43,591 nucleotides of DNA from Hellea sp. (lineage in GTDB: Bacteria > Pseudomonadota > Alphaproteobacteria > Caulobacterales > Maricaulaceae). The translations under genes were made by a program, and so were the position numbers. Shown one piece after another: positions 1 through 7,992 of this stretch. The stretch's first letter is position 1; every line of letters begins with the position of its first letter. The notes beneath the pieces were generated by a model. It saw nothing but the letters and a program-made list of their open reading frames with translations, made no database searches and was not told the DNA's origin. The stretch is taken from NCBI GenBank assembly GCA_020628425.1, contig JAHDEZ010000021.1:1-43591 (forward strand), read 5' to 3'.

Positions 1-53
1 TTGCGTCCAAAAAGCTTGCTCATAAAGCCTTTTTTCTTTTTCTCTTCAGCCAT
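1..53 (-). CDS. ftsY: FtsY, signal recognition particle receptor (N-terminal 17 codons only)
   Basis: Only the start of this gene is in the window. It reads MAEEKKKKGFMSKLFGR, a short charged, lysine-rich leader like that at the N-terminus of alphaproteobacterial FtsY, the GTPase that docks SRP-ribosome complexes at the inner membrane. Its ATG shares one base with the TAA stop of mtaB (TAATG), so the two are almost certainly translationally coupled. Identification rests on this leader and on the mtaB-ftsY order known from many alphaproteobacteria. The NG GTPase domain lies outside the window, so the call is an inference. Confidence 0.7.
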   Translation of the reverse strand, partial: MAEEKKKKGFMSKLFGR

Positions 54-1330
54 TAGACGACTCGCCCTTTCGCGTTTCCGCTCTCATAGCCTGTCAGTTC
101 AACTTTGGCAAAGCTTCCGGCAGCCGGCGGATTATCCACCGAAACCAGTGTAAAATCAGGCAAACGCCCCAGCCCCGTACCCTCAAAAAGGGCTTCATCC
201 ATTTGCCCTATCCGGCCTAATATGTGGGCTTCACGGACGGCTTCACCTTCGGCCCTCAATATTTTAGCGCGGGATTTGATGATAGTCCCTTCGACAGGCG
301 GCATTTTCGCCGCAGGTGTGCCTTCTCGGGCTGAGTAAGGAAAGACATGAAGCCATGGTATTCCGATCTCAGAGATAATTGCCCGGGAGTGTTCAAACAT
401 GGCTTCGTCTTCGGTGGGGAAGCCGGCAATCATATCGGCGCCAAACGTGAACTCCGGACGGGCCGCTTTGAGCTTGCGGCACAGCTCTATGGCATCATCC
501 CGGCTGTGACGCCGTTTCATGCGCTTTAAAATCATATCATCGCCCGCCTGCAAGGATAAATGCAGATATGGCGTCATGCGGGGGTTTGCCGTGAGCGCTT
601 CAAACAAGGCGTCATCTATTTCTGCAGGGTCAATCGACGATAATCTCAGGCGTTTCAAGTCAGGCACGAGTTTTAAAACCCGCCTCACCAGATCACCCAG
701 AGGTGGCGTCCCTGGCAGATCCTGACCCCAACTGGACAAATCCACACCCGTCAAAACCACTTCGCCGTATCCCTGCTGGACCAAAGACTTCACATGGGCA
801 ACAACTTCGCCTGCCGGCACAGAGCGCGCCCCGCCCCGCCCATAAGGAATAATACAAAAGGTACAGCGGTGGTCGCAGCCATTTTGCACCTGAAGGAAGG
901 CCCGTGTTCGACTTTGTGACTTTTCCTTGGCCCGATTGCCGCCAGATATGAGCTGAGGTGCCGTTTCTCGGACAGACATAATGTCATTGACCTTGATTTT
1001 AGCGCCGCCGAACAGCGCCGCCGGGTCAAAACTGGCCGCGTGCATTTTCTCTTCATTCCCGATGACCAGGTCCACTTCGGGCATGTCAGCAAATTCCGCC
1101 GGATTAATCTGAGCCGCACAGCCCGTGACGATAATTTTGGCGTTCGGATTTTCGCGCCGCGCCTTGCGGGCTGCGTGCCGGCTTTGACGCACGGCCTCAT
1201 TGGTCACGGCACATGTATTGATGAACACGGCATCTTCGATCCCCGCATCGCGGGCATGGCCCGCCATAACGTCGCTCTCATAGGCGTTGAGGCGACAGCC
1301 GAGTGTTATGACTTTAGGCTCAGATGACAT
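53..1330 (-). CDS. mtaB: MtaB, tRNA t6A37 methylthiotransferase (radical SAM)
   Basis: A 425-residue methylthiotransferase that adds a methylthio group to N6-threonylcarbamoyladenosine at position 37 of ANN-decoding tRNAs, giving ms2t6A. The N-terminal UPF0004 domain shows the three auxiliary-cluster cysteines C12 (GCRLN), C40 (NTCAV) and C71 (TGCAAQ). The radical SAM cluster motif CxxxCxxC is C152/C156/C159 (GCDHRCTFC). A short C-terminal TRAM-like region ends the protein. MtaB is preferred over MiaB or RimO because of the GCRLN motif, the short length and the position next to ftsY. It acts in the cytoplasm downstream of the Tsa proteins; tsaB is also in this window at 28425. It is divergent from the methyltransferase that starts at 1396. 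Confidence 0.93.
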   Translation of the reverse strand: MSSEPKVITLGCRLNAYESDVMAGHARDAGIEDAVFINTCAVTNEAVRQSRHAARKARRENPNAKIIVTGCAAQINPAEFADMPEVDLVIGNEEKMHAASFDPAALFGGAKIKVNDIMSVRETAPQLISGGNRAKEKSQSRTRAFLQVQNGCDHRCTFCIIPYGRGGARSVPAGEVVAHVKSLVQQGYGEVVLTGVDLSSWGQDLPGTPPLGDLVRRVLKLVPDLKRLRLSSIDPAEIDDALFEALTANPRMTPYLHLSLQAGDDMILKRMKRRHSRDDAIELCRKLKAARPEFTFGADMIAGFPTEDEAMFEHSRAIISEIGIPWLHVFPYSAREGTPAAKMPPVEGTIIKSRAKILRAEGEAVREAHILGRIGQMDEALFEGTGLGRLPDFTLVSVDNPPAAGSFAKVELTGYESGNAKGRVV

Positions 1331-1395
1331 GAGGCGCTATGTGGCCCTGAGATGGGCTATGGTCAAGACGTGTGCTGTCGTTTATGGGCGAAACC

Positions 1396-2223
1396 ATGAA
1401 GTCCCGACTCAAACAAATGGTGCCGCTCGCGCTCCGCCAGGAGATAAAACGTCAGCTCGCCGCCCGCGAAGACCGCCGCAATCCCATTACGACGCCCCGC
1501 GTGCCGCCCCGGGCTGAGACACTGATTGGCGGCGGCGATTTCGAGCATGTTGGTGATGCGTTTTTCGAAATTCTCAAACGTCACGGCCTGACGCCGGACA
1601 TGCATGTTTTGGATGTGGGCTGCGGACAGGGACGCATGGCGAGACCATTAGTGAGCTTTCTGGACGGCGGCTCTTATGCCGGTTTTGATATTTCAGAGCC
1701 CGGAATTGCCTGGTGCGCGGAACATTATGCGGACGCGCGTGAATTCAAGTTTGACCATGTGCCGGTGTTTAACCAGCGCTATAACCCCAAAGGCACAGTG
1801 AAAGCCTCGGAATTTATCTTTCCTTATGACAATGATCGGTTTGATCTGATTTTCCTGACATCTGTTTTCACACATATGTTCAAAGATGACGTGGCCAATT
1901 ATCTTGAACAAATTTCCCGGGTCCTAAAACCCGGCGGCATGGCGCTGATCACCTGGTTTTTGCTGAATGGCGTTTCGCGAACAGCCGAGAACCCGTTTTT
2001 TGATTTCGTCTATGATTTTGATGATGTGACCCGCACGACAACCCCCAAAAACCCGGAAGCCGCCCTCGCCTTTGATGAAGGATTTGTGCGGGGTTTATAT
2101 GCGGATTGCGGCTTGACGATTGCCGATATCGAATACGGCACATGGGCAAGACCTGACAGCCCGTTTCAGCTACAGGATATGGTGGTGGCGGTTAAGCCTC
2201 TCAATATTAATACCTCATCCTGA
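1396..2223 (+). CDS. Class I SAM-dependent methyltransferase, substrate unknown
   Basis: About 275 residues from the ATG at 1396; in-frame GTG 1372 and ATG 1384 are possible earlier starts, and no start has a clear ribosome binding site. Motif I is VLDVGCGQGRM, followed by an acidic post-I residue in YAGFDIS. FDLIFLTSVFTHM and ISRVLKPGGMALITWF are the motif II/III region of the methyltransferase 11/25 type. The basic N-terminus (MKSRLKQMVPLALRQEIKRQ) resembles that of methyltransferases found in surface-polysaccharide or glycan loci, but no substrate can be assigned. The gene lies in opposite orientation between dapF and mtaB, which are usually adjacent. Its last two codons and the TGA stop lie inside the left arm of an inverted repeat (2213-2310). 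Confidence 0.85.
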   Translation: MKSRLKQMVPLALRQEIKRQLAAREDRRNPITTPRVPPRAETLIGGGDFEHVGDAFFEILKRHGLTPDMHVLDVGCGQGRMARPLVSFLDGGSYAGFDISEPGIAWCAEHYADAREFKFDHVPVFNQRYNPKGTVKASEFIFPYDNDRFDLIFLTSVFTHMFKDDVANYLEQISRVLKPGGMALITWFLLNGVSRTAENPFFDFVYDFDDVTRTTTPKNPEAALAFDEGFVRGLYADCGLTIADIEYGTWARPDSPFQLQDMVVAVKPLNINTSS

Positions 2224-2310
2224 GCCTGACGAAGGATTATTTTAGGACAAGGTGTGTTTCAACTATGGCATTCCCTCCGTCGACAATCCTTCGTCAAGCT
2301 CAGGATGAGG
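2213..2310. repeat. 98-bp palindromic repeat element at the methyltransferase 3' end
   Basis: The left arm (2213-2238) and right arm (2285-2310) are 26-base inverted copies with a single mismatch, separated by 46 bases. The arm begins CCTCATCCTGAG and ends GACGAAGGATT. The same boundary words occur in the repeats at 5526-5570 and 5581-5620, so this is one family. It sits between convergent genes, 8 bases from the dapF stop, and its RNA could fold as a bidirectional terminator. The stop codon of the upstream methyltransferase is inside it. Confidence 0.85.
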
Positions 2311-2317
2311 CGTAAAA

Positions 2318-3166
2318 TTAAATCACCGCTTCCTGCTCAAGCTCAACCGGGCCGGTCATGATGACGTGGTCATCGGCCTCCCGCCATTCAATCATAAGCG
2401 TGCCGCCGTCGACCTCGACTTCGACTTTGCGGGCCGTGCGTTTCTGGCGGACGGCGGCCACAACAGCAGCACAAGCGCCCGTCCCACAAGCGAGAGTCAT
2501 GCCCACACCCCGCTCCCAGACTTTGAGGCGCATTTTACCGGGCGCGTCGATACGAGCGAAGCCCACATTAGCTTGCTCTGGAAAAAGCGGATGAAATTCA
2601 ATCATGGGCCCGACTTTATCGGGGCGGGCGCGCTCAAAATCCTCCACGAAAAAGACGCAGTGCGGGTTGCCCATGGAGACAGCCCCCGGATTTGAGAGCA
2701 CGGGATTATCAATGGGGCCGACCTTTACGTCGATATGATGGGTATGCATGGGCTCTTTGAGCGGCACCTGATCCCATTCAAGACGCGGCGGCCCCATATC
2801 CACCGCAATTTGCATGTCGCCGGCTGAACGACACCTCAGGAGCCCGGCCTTAGTCTCGACAATCACTTCGTCCTTGTCGACCTCACGCAGAACCAGCCAG
2901 GCAATACAGCGCGTGGCGTTGCCGCAGGCATCCACCTCGCCGCCTTTCTGGTTCCAAATCTCCATGAAAACATCGGCATCTTGGGCTTTTGGGGTGCGCA
3001 TGACGATGACCTGATCCGCACCCTTGGGCCCCATGGTCGAAGAGCCCGGCTTGGCCAGTGCCTGTACCCGCTCCGAGGTCAGCTCGAACCGGGCCCGATC
3101 GCGCGCATCAAACACCGCAAAGCGGTTGCCGGCACCATTCATGATCAAAAACTTCATGGCCCGCAT
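2318..3166 (-). CDS. dapF: Diaminopimelate epimerase
   Basis: Interconverts LL- and meso-diaminopimelate, the penultimate step of lysine synthesis and the source of meso-DAP for peptidoglycan. Length is 282 residues, normal for the family. The two catalytic cysteines are visible: C81 in DACGNATRC and C227 in ACGTGACA. MGNPHCVFF is another family signature. ATG at 3157 (residue 4) is an equally good start. It is cytosolic, cofactor-independent and homodimeric in known members. In many alphaproteobacteria dapF is followed directly by mtaB and ftsY; here the methyltransferase on the opposite strand separates them. Confidence 0.96.
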   Translation of the reverse strand: MRAMKFLIMNGAGNRFAVFDARDRARFELTSERVQALAKPGSSTMGPKGADQVIVMRTPKAQDADVFMEIWNQKGGEVDACGNATRCIAWLVLREVDKDEVIVETKAGLLRCRSAGDMQIAVDMGPPRLEWDQVPLKEPMHTHHIDVKVGPIDNPVLSNPGAVSMGNPHCVFFVEDFERARPDKVGPMIEFHPLFPEQANVGFARIDAPGKMRLKVWERGVGMTLACGTGACAAVVAAVRQKRTARKVEVEVDGGTLMIEWREADDHVIMTGPVELEQEAVI

Positions 3167-3293
3167 ATAGGCATGCCCCGCCCCAGCGGCAAGCCGATTT
3201 ACATTCTATCCTATCACTCTTACCATACCCCCTTGCCCCCGCGTCCGTTCTGGGCTTTTATTGTCCCAACTAAATATCAATTTGGAAATAGAC

Positions 3294-5510
3294 ATGACAC
3301 GTACAAAAATCACGCCTGCGAAACTGACGGCGGCCCTGTTAATGGGAACGGCGCTCATCCTGACGGGATGTGGCGACGATAAACCAAACTCCGTGAAAAT
3401 AGATAAAACAGAAACAGAGCAGACCATGACCAAACCGACGCCGCGTGCCAGTAAAGCCATTAGCTATACAGACTCCGGGAAGACGGATGACGATCACCTC
3501 TGGCTCGAAGAGGTGGACGGCGAAAAAGCCATGGACAAAGTCTTGGCCTGGAATGCGGCCAGCGAACCCCGCATGCGCGGTGATGTGTACGAATCCATGC
3601 GCGCGGAGTTATTGAACATATATAACTCCCCAGAGAAAATCCCTTATGTGTCTTTTGCCAATGGCGAAGCCCGCAATTTCTGGCAGGATGAAACCAATGT
3701 CAAAGGTCTGTGGCGGCGAACGTCACTGGAGAGCTATATGTCTGGCACACCTGAGTGGGAAACCATTTTGGACATTGATGCTCTGGCAAAAAAGGAAGGC
3801 AAGAAATGGGTCTTTAAAGGCAGCTCATGTCTGGCGCCACAATATACACGTTGTATAGTGAGTTTGTCCGACGGCGGTAAGGACGCCGTTGAGCGCCGCG
3901 AGTTTAATGCTAAAACCGGACGGTTCGTTAGAAACGGATTTTTCCTACCTGAATCCAAAGGCGGTACAGACTGGCTCGACACGGATCACATGCTGGTCGG
4001 TGTCGATTTTGGCGAAGGCACTATGACCGATTCCGGCTATCCGATGATCTCCAAACTCTGGAAACGGGGGACGGATATTTCGGAAGCCCGAGAGCTGATG
4101 CGTGGTGAAAAGGAAGATGTGGGTTTCTGGTCTGGAACGTTCGATAATGCCGACGGCAAGCCGGAAATTATGATGATCCGCTCCAAAACTTTTTACACGC
4201 GTGATTACTTCTGGATCCCGCAAACAGGTGAGAATGCTTTCAAGCCCGTGCAACTACCTATCCCGGAGAAAAGCGGCCCAAGCGGCCAGTTCAAAGGCCA
4301 GATGCTCGTGACACTTCAGGAAGATTGGAGAGGTTTTAACTCCGGCGCTGTGGTATCCTTCGATATCGCTGACTTTATGGCGGACGGAAAAATTGATACG
4401 GTCACCGAAGTGTTTGCTCCGGGCCCGCGCCAATCCATCAATAATATCGGCGTCACCAAAGACGCTGTTCTGATGAGCATCAGTCAGAATGTGGCGGCAA
4501 CAGCCTATGCCTTCCGCTTTACCAAAAACGGCGAATGGAAAAAGCGCAAATTTGAGCTTCCCGAAAATGGGACAATTTCCATTGGCTCCACAAACGACAA
4601 AGAGTCTGTCGCCTTTATCAATACAGAAAGCTTTCTAGAGCCGGATACGCTCTGGAGCGTGAATGCCAAGACTATGAGCGTGGAAAAGGCTCAATCTTTG
4701 CCAAATTGGTTTGATAGTGCATCCATGGTATCGGAACAATTTGAGGTTAAATCCACAGACGGAACGAAAATTCCTTATTTTGTCGTTCGCCAGAAAGACA
4801 TCGAAATGAATGGGAAAAATCCGACCATTCTATATGGCTATGGTGGCTTCGAGGTTTCCATCAATCCGTCTTATAGCTCGTCTGTCGGCAAAGCCTGGGT
4901 GGAGCGCGGTGGTGTCTTTGTTTCTGCTAATATCCGCGGCGGTGGAGAATTCGGCCCTAACTGGCATCAGGCCGGCCTCAAGACCAAGCGTCAGGTCATT
5001 TATGATGATTTCATCGCGGTCGCCGAAGATTTGATCGCCAAGGATATTACCAGCCCGGAACATCTGGGCACACATGGCCGCTCCAATGGCGGGCTTTTGA
5101 TGGGCGTCATGTTCACCCAGCGCCCGGACCTGTTCAATGCGGTCGCTATCGGCGTACCGCTTCTGGATATGAACCGTTATGACAAAATGCTGGCAGGTGC
5201 GTCCTGGGTCGGGGAATATGGCGATCCGGATGATACAGGGGCCGAAGGTCAGTTCATTCGTGACCTGTCACCTTATCATAATATCGACCCCAATGGGGCC
5301 TATCCTGTGCCTTATATCTATACCTCCACCAAGGATGACCGCGTCCACCCGGCCCATGCCCGGAAGTTCGCCCAGCGTCTGGAGGATTACGGCTTTGATT
5401 TCCTCTATTATGAAAACACCGAAGGCGGCCATGCGGGCGGCGCGGACCTCGAGGAGCTGGCCCGTCGCGACGCGCTGATATATTCTTATTTCTATGAGGC
5501 GCTGAAGTAG
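3294..5510 (+). CDS. Prolyl oligopeptidase family serine peptidase (S9A), lipoprotein
   Basis: About 738 residues from ATG 3294. I prefer this to an upstream in-frame TTG at 3261 because it places a lipoprotein signal (MTRTKITPAKLTAALLMG, then LILTGC) at the N-terminus. The protein is therefore predicted to be exported and lipidated, and would cleave proline-containing peptides in the periplasm or at the outer membrane. The N-terminal beta-propeller region is followed by the alpha/beta-hydrolase domain. The catalytic Ser597 is in GRSNGG, the acidic residue is in the KDDRV motif (681-682) and His713 is in EGGHAGG. Length and motif order fit prolyl endopeptidase rather than the dipeptidyl peptidase IV branch. 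dapF is divergent upstream; a repeat-rich gap follows. Confidence 0.92.
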   Translation: MTRTKITPAKLTAALLMGTALILTGCGDDKPNSVKIDKTETEQTMTKPTPRASKAISYTDSGKTDDDHLWLEEVDGEKAMDKVLAWNAASEPRMRGDVYESMRAELLNIYNSPEKIPYVSFANGEARNFWQDETNVKGLWRRTSLESYMSGTPEWETILDIDALAKKEGKKWVFKGSSCLAPQYTRCIVSLSDGGKDAVERREFNAKTGRFVRNGFFLPESKGGTDWLDTDHMLVGVDFGEGTMTDSGYPMISKLWKRGTDISEARELMRGEKEDVGFWSGTFDNADGKPEIMMIRSKTFYTRDYFWIPQTGENAFKPVQLPIPEKSGPSGQFKGQMLVTLQEDWRGFNSGAVVSFDIADFMADGKIDTVTEVFAPGPRQSINNIGVTKDAVLMSISQNVAATAYAFRFTKNGEWKKRKFELPENGTISIGSTNDKESVAFINTESFLEPDTLWSVNAKTMSVEKAQSLPNWFDSASMVSEQFEVKSTDGTKIPYFVVRQKDIEMNGKNPTILYGYGGFEVSINPSYSSSVGKAWVERGGVFVSANIRGGGEFGPNWHQAGLKTKRQVIYDDFIAVAEDLIAKDITSPEHLGTHGRSNGGLLMGVMFTQRPDLFNAVAIGVPLLDMNRYDKMLAGASWVGEYGDPDDTGAEGQFIRDLSPYHNIDPNGAYPVPYIYTSTKDDRVHPAHARKFAQRLEDYGFDFLYYENTEGGHAGGADLEELARRDALIYSYFYEALK

Positions 5511-5525
5511 AGGGATATACTGGAA

Positions 5526-5620
5526 AATCCTTCGAGTCCCGAATGCTGACGCATTCGCCTCAGGATGAGGGAGAAAATATCCTCACCCTGAGGAGCTCCG
5601 GAGCAGCGTCTCGAAGGGTC
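5526..5620. repeat. Pair of inverted CCTCATCCTGAG-type repeats
   Basis: Copy A runs on the minus strand (5570 to 5526), starting CCTCATCCTGAGG and ending CTCGAAGGATT, with an internal hairpin GAATGC/GCATTC at 5541-5556. Copy B runs on the plus strand (5581 to 5620), starting CCTCACCCTGAGG and ending CTCGAAGGGTCTT, with an internal palindrome GCTCCGGAGC. Together they form a large palindrome directly downstream of the peptidase gene and share boundary words with the repeat at 2213-2310. Confidence 0.8.
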
Positions 5621-5656
5621 TTCAATTCACTATGAAAAATGATGGCCTTTTCAACG

Positions 5657-5782
5657 CCGTCCTCCTGAACTCGTTTCAGGATCCATGAAACTCTTTTATC
5701 ACCTGTGCGCTTTCGTCGAACAGAGTGCCGTGGATCCCGAATCCCCCAACCAAGTTGAGGGCAGGCAAGTTCGGGATGACGG
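5657..5782. repeat. Second palindromic repeat family (GTCATCCCGAACT type)
   Basis: The left arm at 5657-5685 reads CCGTCCTCCTGAACT and continues to GGATCCA. The right arm at 5731-5782 is its inverted, diverged copy, starting TGGATCC and ending AGTTCGGGATGACGG. Inner arms GGATCCA (5679-5685) and TGGATCC (5731-5737) match perfectly. Repeats of this general type are common in alphaproteobacterial intergenic regions; I see only this one copy in the window. Confidence 0.7.
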
Positions 5783-6075
5783 ATAGCTGTGACTAATGGA
5801 AAAACAATCCATCTTACATCAAAAACATATCGCTATCGGGCGTCAGATTGATGGCATCGTCTATGGAATACCACTGACCCTCACCGCCAAACCAGAAGCC
5901 GCGTAAGAGAGGGCTTTTTTTATGTCTTTTAAACAATCAGATCGCCGCAAAAAAGCTATGATTGACAATATGCTGTCGTTAACTATGAGCACATCATGAT
6001 GAACTTTGCCAATATCCAACAACAGGCTGCTTTCTAAGCAGCGGGATTGCGCGCGGATTGTCATGACCCACGTAA

Positions 6076-6102
6076 CCTCGCTTTTCGGCGGGGTTTTCTT
6101 TT
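6076..6102 (+). terminator. Terminator-like hairpin 35 bases before the 6137 gene
   Basis: Stem CCTCGC (6076-6081) with GCGGGG (6088-6093), one G-T pair, loop TTTTCG, followed by TTTTCTTTT. It precedes the ribosome binding site AAAGGA of the 6137 gene, so it either ends an upstream short transcript or works as an attenuator in the leader of that gene. Confidence 0.5.
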
Positions 6103-6136
6103 GACTTTTGCCGATGGCAAATCAAAGGAAAGACAT

Positions 6137-6559
6137 ATGTTTAAATCAGATGATGATATCGCCCTTATTGGTGAAGGGCTGGTGGCCTGTACCCTGCCCA
6201 AACCGGCCTGGACGCACGCGGCCCATTTGGCGGCGGCGTGCTGGTTGCTGAACCATCCGGACTATGATGCTTACGCGTATATGCCCGGCATTATCCGCCG
6301 TTATAATGTGGCGACCGGCGTGGCCAATACGGACACGGAGGGTTATCACGAAACTATAACGCTGGCCTCCCTCCGCGCCGCCGAAGCCTCTATGAAATCA
6401 GTGGCGCATTGGCCGTTATGGGCGCAGGTCAATGGGCTGCTGGTATCGGACTATGGGCGCTCGGACTGGATTTTGGCTTATTGGTCTAAAGCGGTCTTAT
6501 TTTCACCCGGTGCGCGACGTGAATGGGTCGCGCCGGATATTCAGCCCCTCAATTTTTAG
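6137..6559 (+). CDS. Conserved hypothetical protein (WTHAAHL / NTD-GYHETIT motif)
   Basis: 140 residues from ATG 6137, chosen because AAAGGA lies 8-9 bases upstream; the open frame runs further upstream only through the terminator-like hairpin. It is a soluble protein with no signal peptide or membrane segment. Conserved-looking blocks are TLPKPAWTHAAHLAAACWLL, YNVATGVANTDTEGYHETIT and WPLWAQVNGLL. I recall the combination of WTHAAHL and NTD-x2-GYHET from uncharacterised bacterial proteins, but no function is known to me. The several invariant-looking His and Asp residues could be a metal or catalytic site; that is speculation. It is followed by a separate symporter gene 79 bases downstream. 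Confidence 0.8.
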   Translation: MFKSDDDIALIGEGLVACTLPKPAWTHAAHLAAACWLLNHPDYDAYAYMPGIIRRYNVATGVANTDTEGYHETITLASLRAAEASMKSVAHWPLWAQVNGLLVSDYGRSDWILAYWSKAVLFSPGARREWVAPDIQPLNF

Positions 6560-6638
6560 CGTGGGCATAGGGCCTTTAAAGCTTGCGCGAGAAGGCCTGG
6601 CCTCATAGGGTGAACGTAAAAATTACAGGGGAAAATCC

Positions 6639-7946
6639 ATGTTACAAACCTGGCAGGCCATTAAGCTTTGGAAGCGCGTCATCATTGCGTTGTTTTTAGG
6701 CATGGGTGTGGGTCTGACAGCCCATTACGGCATTGGCGAGTCTGCGTCTAATTTCATTACCACATGGATTAAGCCCTTTGGGCAGGCCTTTGTGAATCTC
6801 ATTAAAATGCTGATTATTCCCCTGATTATGGTCACGCTCATTTCCGGTGTGATTGCCATGGGCGACCCTAAACGGCTGGGGTCGCTCGGCATTAAAACCA
6901 TATTGCTCTATCTGGGGACGACTTTGTTTGCCGTCACCATCGGCCTGTTATTTGGTACACTTTTTAAACCTGGCGAGGGCGTCGAATTTACAGGCGTGAG
7001 CGAAGCTGACCGGGCAGATCTGGCGGCGAAAGTGACACAGGAAAAACCCAGCTTAACCGCACGGATTTTGGATATTATTCCGGAAAATCCGTTTGCCGCC
7101 ATGGCGTCTACGGACTCTGCGGCTATTCTTTCTGTGATCTTCTTTTCTATCGTTATCGGTATCGGCATTATCGCCGTTGGTGAAAAAGGCAATCCGGTCA
7201 AGGCCTTCATCCAAAGCGCCGAAGAAGTTGTCATGAAGATCACCATGTTTGTTATGGAACTGGCCCCTATTGGCGTCTTTGCTCTGATTGCGTGGGTGAT
7301 GGCCGAAATGGGTCTGGGCATTCTGGCGGCTCTGGGTAAATTGACGATTGCGCTTTATCTGGCCTGTTTCGTTCATATCATTCTGGTTTACGGTGGCGTG
7401 ATTATCCGCACGATTGTCAAACTGCCTATGATACGCTTTTTTCATGGCATTCTGGATGCACAGGGTGTGGCTTATTCCACGGCCTCGTCAAGCGCCACGC
7501 TTCCCGTGACGATTTCATGTGCGCAAAACAATCTCGGTATCGAAGAGTCGGTAGCGGGTTCCGTTCTGCCGTTGGGCGCCACGATTAATATGGACGGCAC
7601 CGCGATTTATCTTGGCCTGATTGCTTTGTTTGCGGCGCAAGCTCTCAATATTCCATTGGAATTTGTGGACTACCTGATGATTGCTGCAACCGCCACTCTG
7701 ACTTCTATCGGAGCCGCAGGCATTCCATCAGCCAGCCTGTTTCTCGCTTTCACGGTTCTGGGCACGTTTGGCGTGACATTGGATCAATACACATTGGTAA
7801 TTGCCTTTATCCTGCCTTTTGACCGGATACTCGACATGATGCGAACCGTGACAAATGTCACCGGTGATCTGGCCGTCGCGACAACCGTCGCCAAGTGGGA
7901 AAAAGAACTCGACGAAGACGTTTTCAGAGCGGTTCCGGCAAAGTAA
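6639..7946 (+). CDS. Dicarboxylate/amino acid:cation symporter (DAACS, SLC1 fold)
   Basis: 435-residue inner-membrane symporter that takes up glutamate/aspartate or C4-dicarboxylates with Na+ or H+. A ribosome binding site (AGGGG) precedes ATG 6639. The hairpin-1 serine motif SSSATLP starts at residue 283, and the TM7 motif NMDGT is at residues 317-321 in GATINMDGTA. A second re-entrant signature, TSIGAAGIPSA, follows. Length and hydropathy match GltP/GltT/DctA. Substrate cannot be decided by eye, so no gene symbol is given. The gene stands alone, with the SlyD-like gene convergent downstream. Confidence 0.93.
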   Translation: MLQTWQAIKLWKRVIIALFLGMGVGLTAHYGIGESASNFITTWIKPFGQAFVNLIKMLIIPLIMVTLISGVIAMGDPKRLGSLGIKTILLYLGTTLFAVTIGLLFGTLFKPGEGVEFTGVSEADRADLAAKVTQEKPSLTARILDIIPENPFAAMASTDSAAILSVIFFSIVIGIGIIAVGEKGNPVKAFIQSAEEVVMKITMFVMELAPIGVFALIAWVMAEMGLGILAALGKLTIALYLACFVHIILVYGGVIIRTIVKLPMIRFFHGILDAQGVAYSTASSSATLPVTISCAQNNLGIEESVAGSVLPLGATINMDGTAIYLGLIALFAAQALNIPLEFVDYLMIAATATLTSIGAAGIPSASLFLAFTVLGTFGVTLDQYTLVIAFILPFDRILDMMRTVTNVTGDLAVATTVAKWEKELDEDVFRAVPAK

Positions 7947-7992
7947 TTATGACCGACAAAGACGGAGATAATCCGGCGTAAGGGCTGCTTAA

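Larger units (their letters stand above)
5511..6136. other. Gene-poor stretch: palindromic repeats and a terminator-like hairpin
   Basis: 626 bases without a convincing gene. 5526-5620 holds two inverted copies of the CCTCATCCTGAG family. 5657-5782 holds a second, unrelated palindromic repeat. 5796-5906 is an open frame of 36 codons (starts MEKQSILHQK) followed by a T-tract, with no ribosome binding site and no recognisable family. 6026-6042 is a small hairpin (GCTGC/GCAGC), and 6076-6102 is a terminator-like hairpin just before the next gene. Confidence 0.75.

Noticed and set aside
790-1200. Long open frame on the minus strand inside mtaB
   Set aside because: A different frame of the mtaB coding sequence with no independent motif; mtaB fits a real family.
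5796-5906. 36-codon open frame starting MEKQSILHQK followed by a T-tract
   Set aside because: No ribosome binding site and no family recognised; it lies in a repeat-rich gap. Recorded as part of the gene-poor stretch only.
5921-5998. Short open frame starting MSFKQSDRRK
   Set aside because: 25 codons, no ribosome binding site, no recognisable motif.
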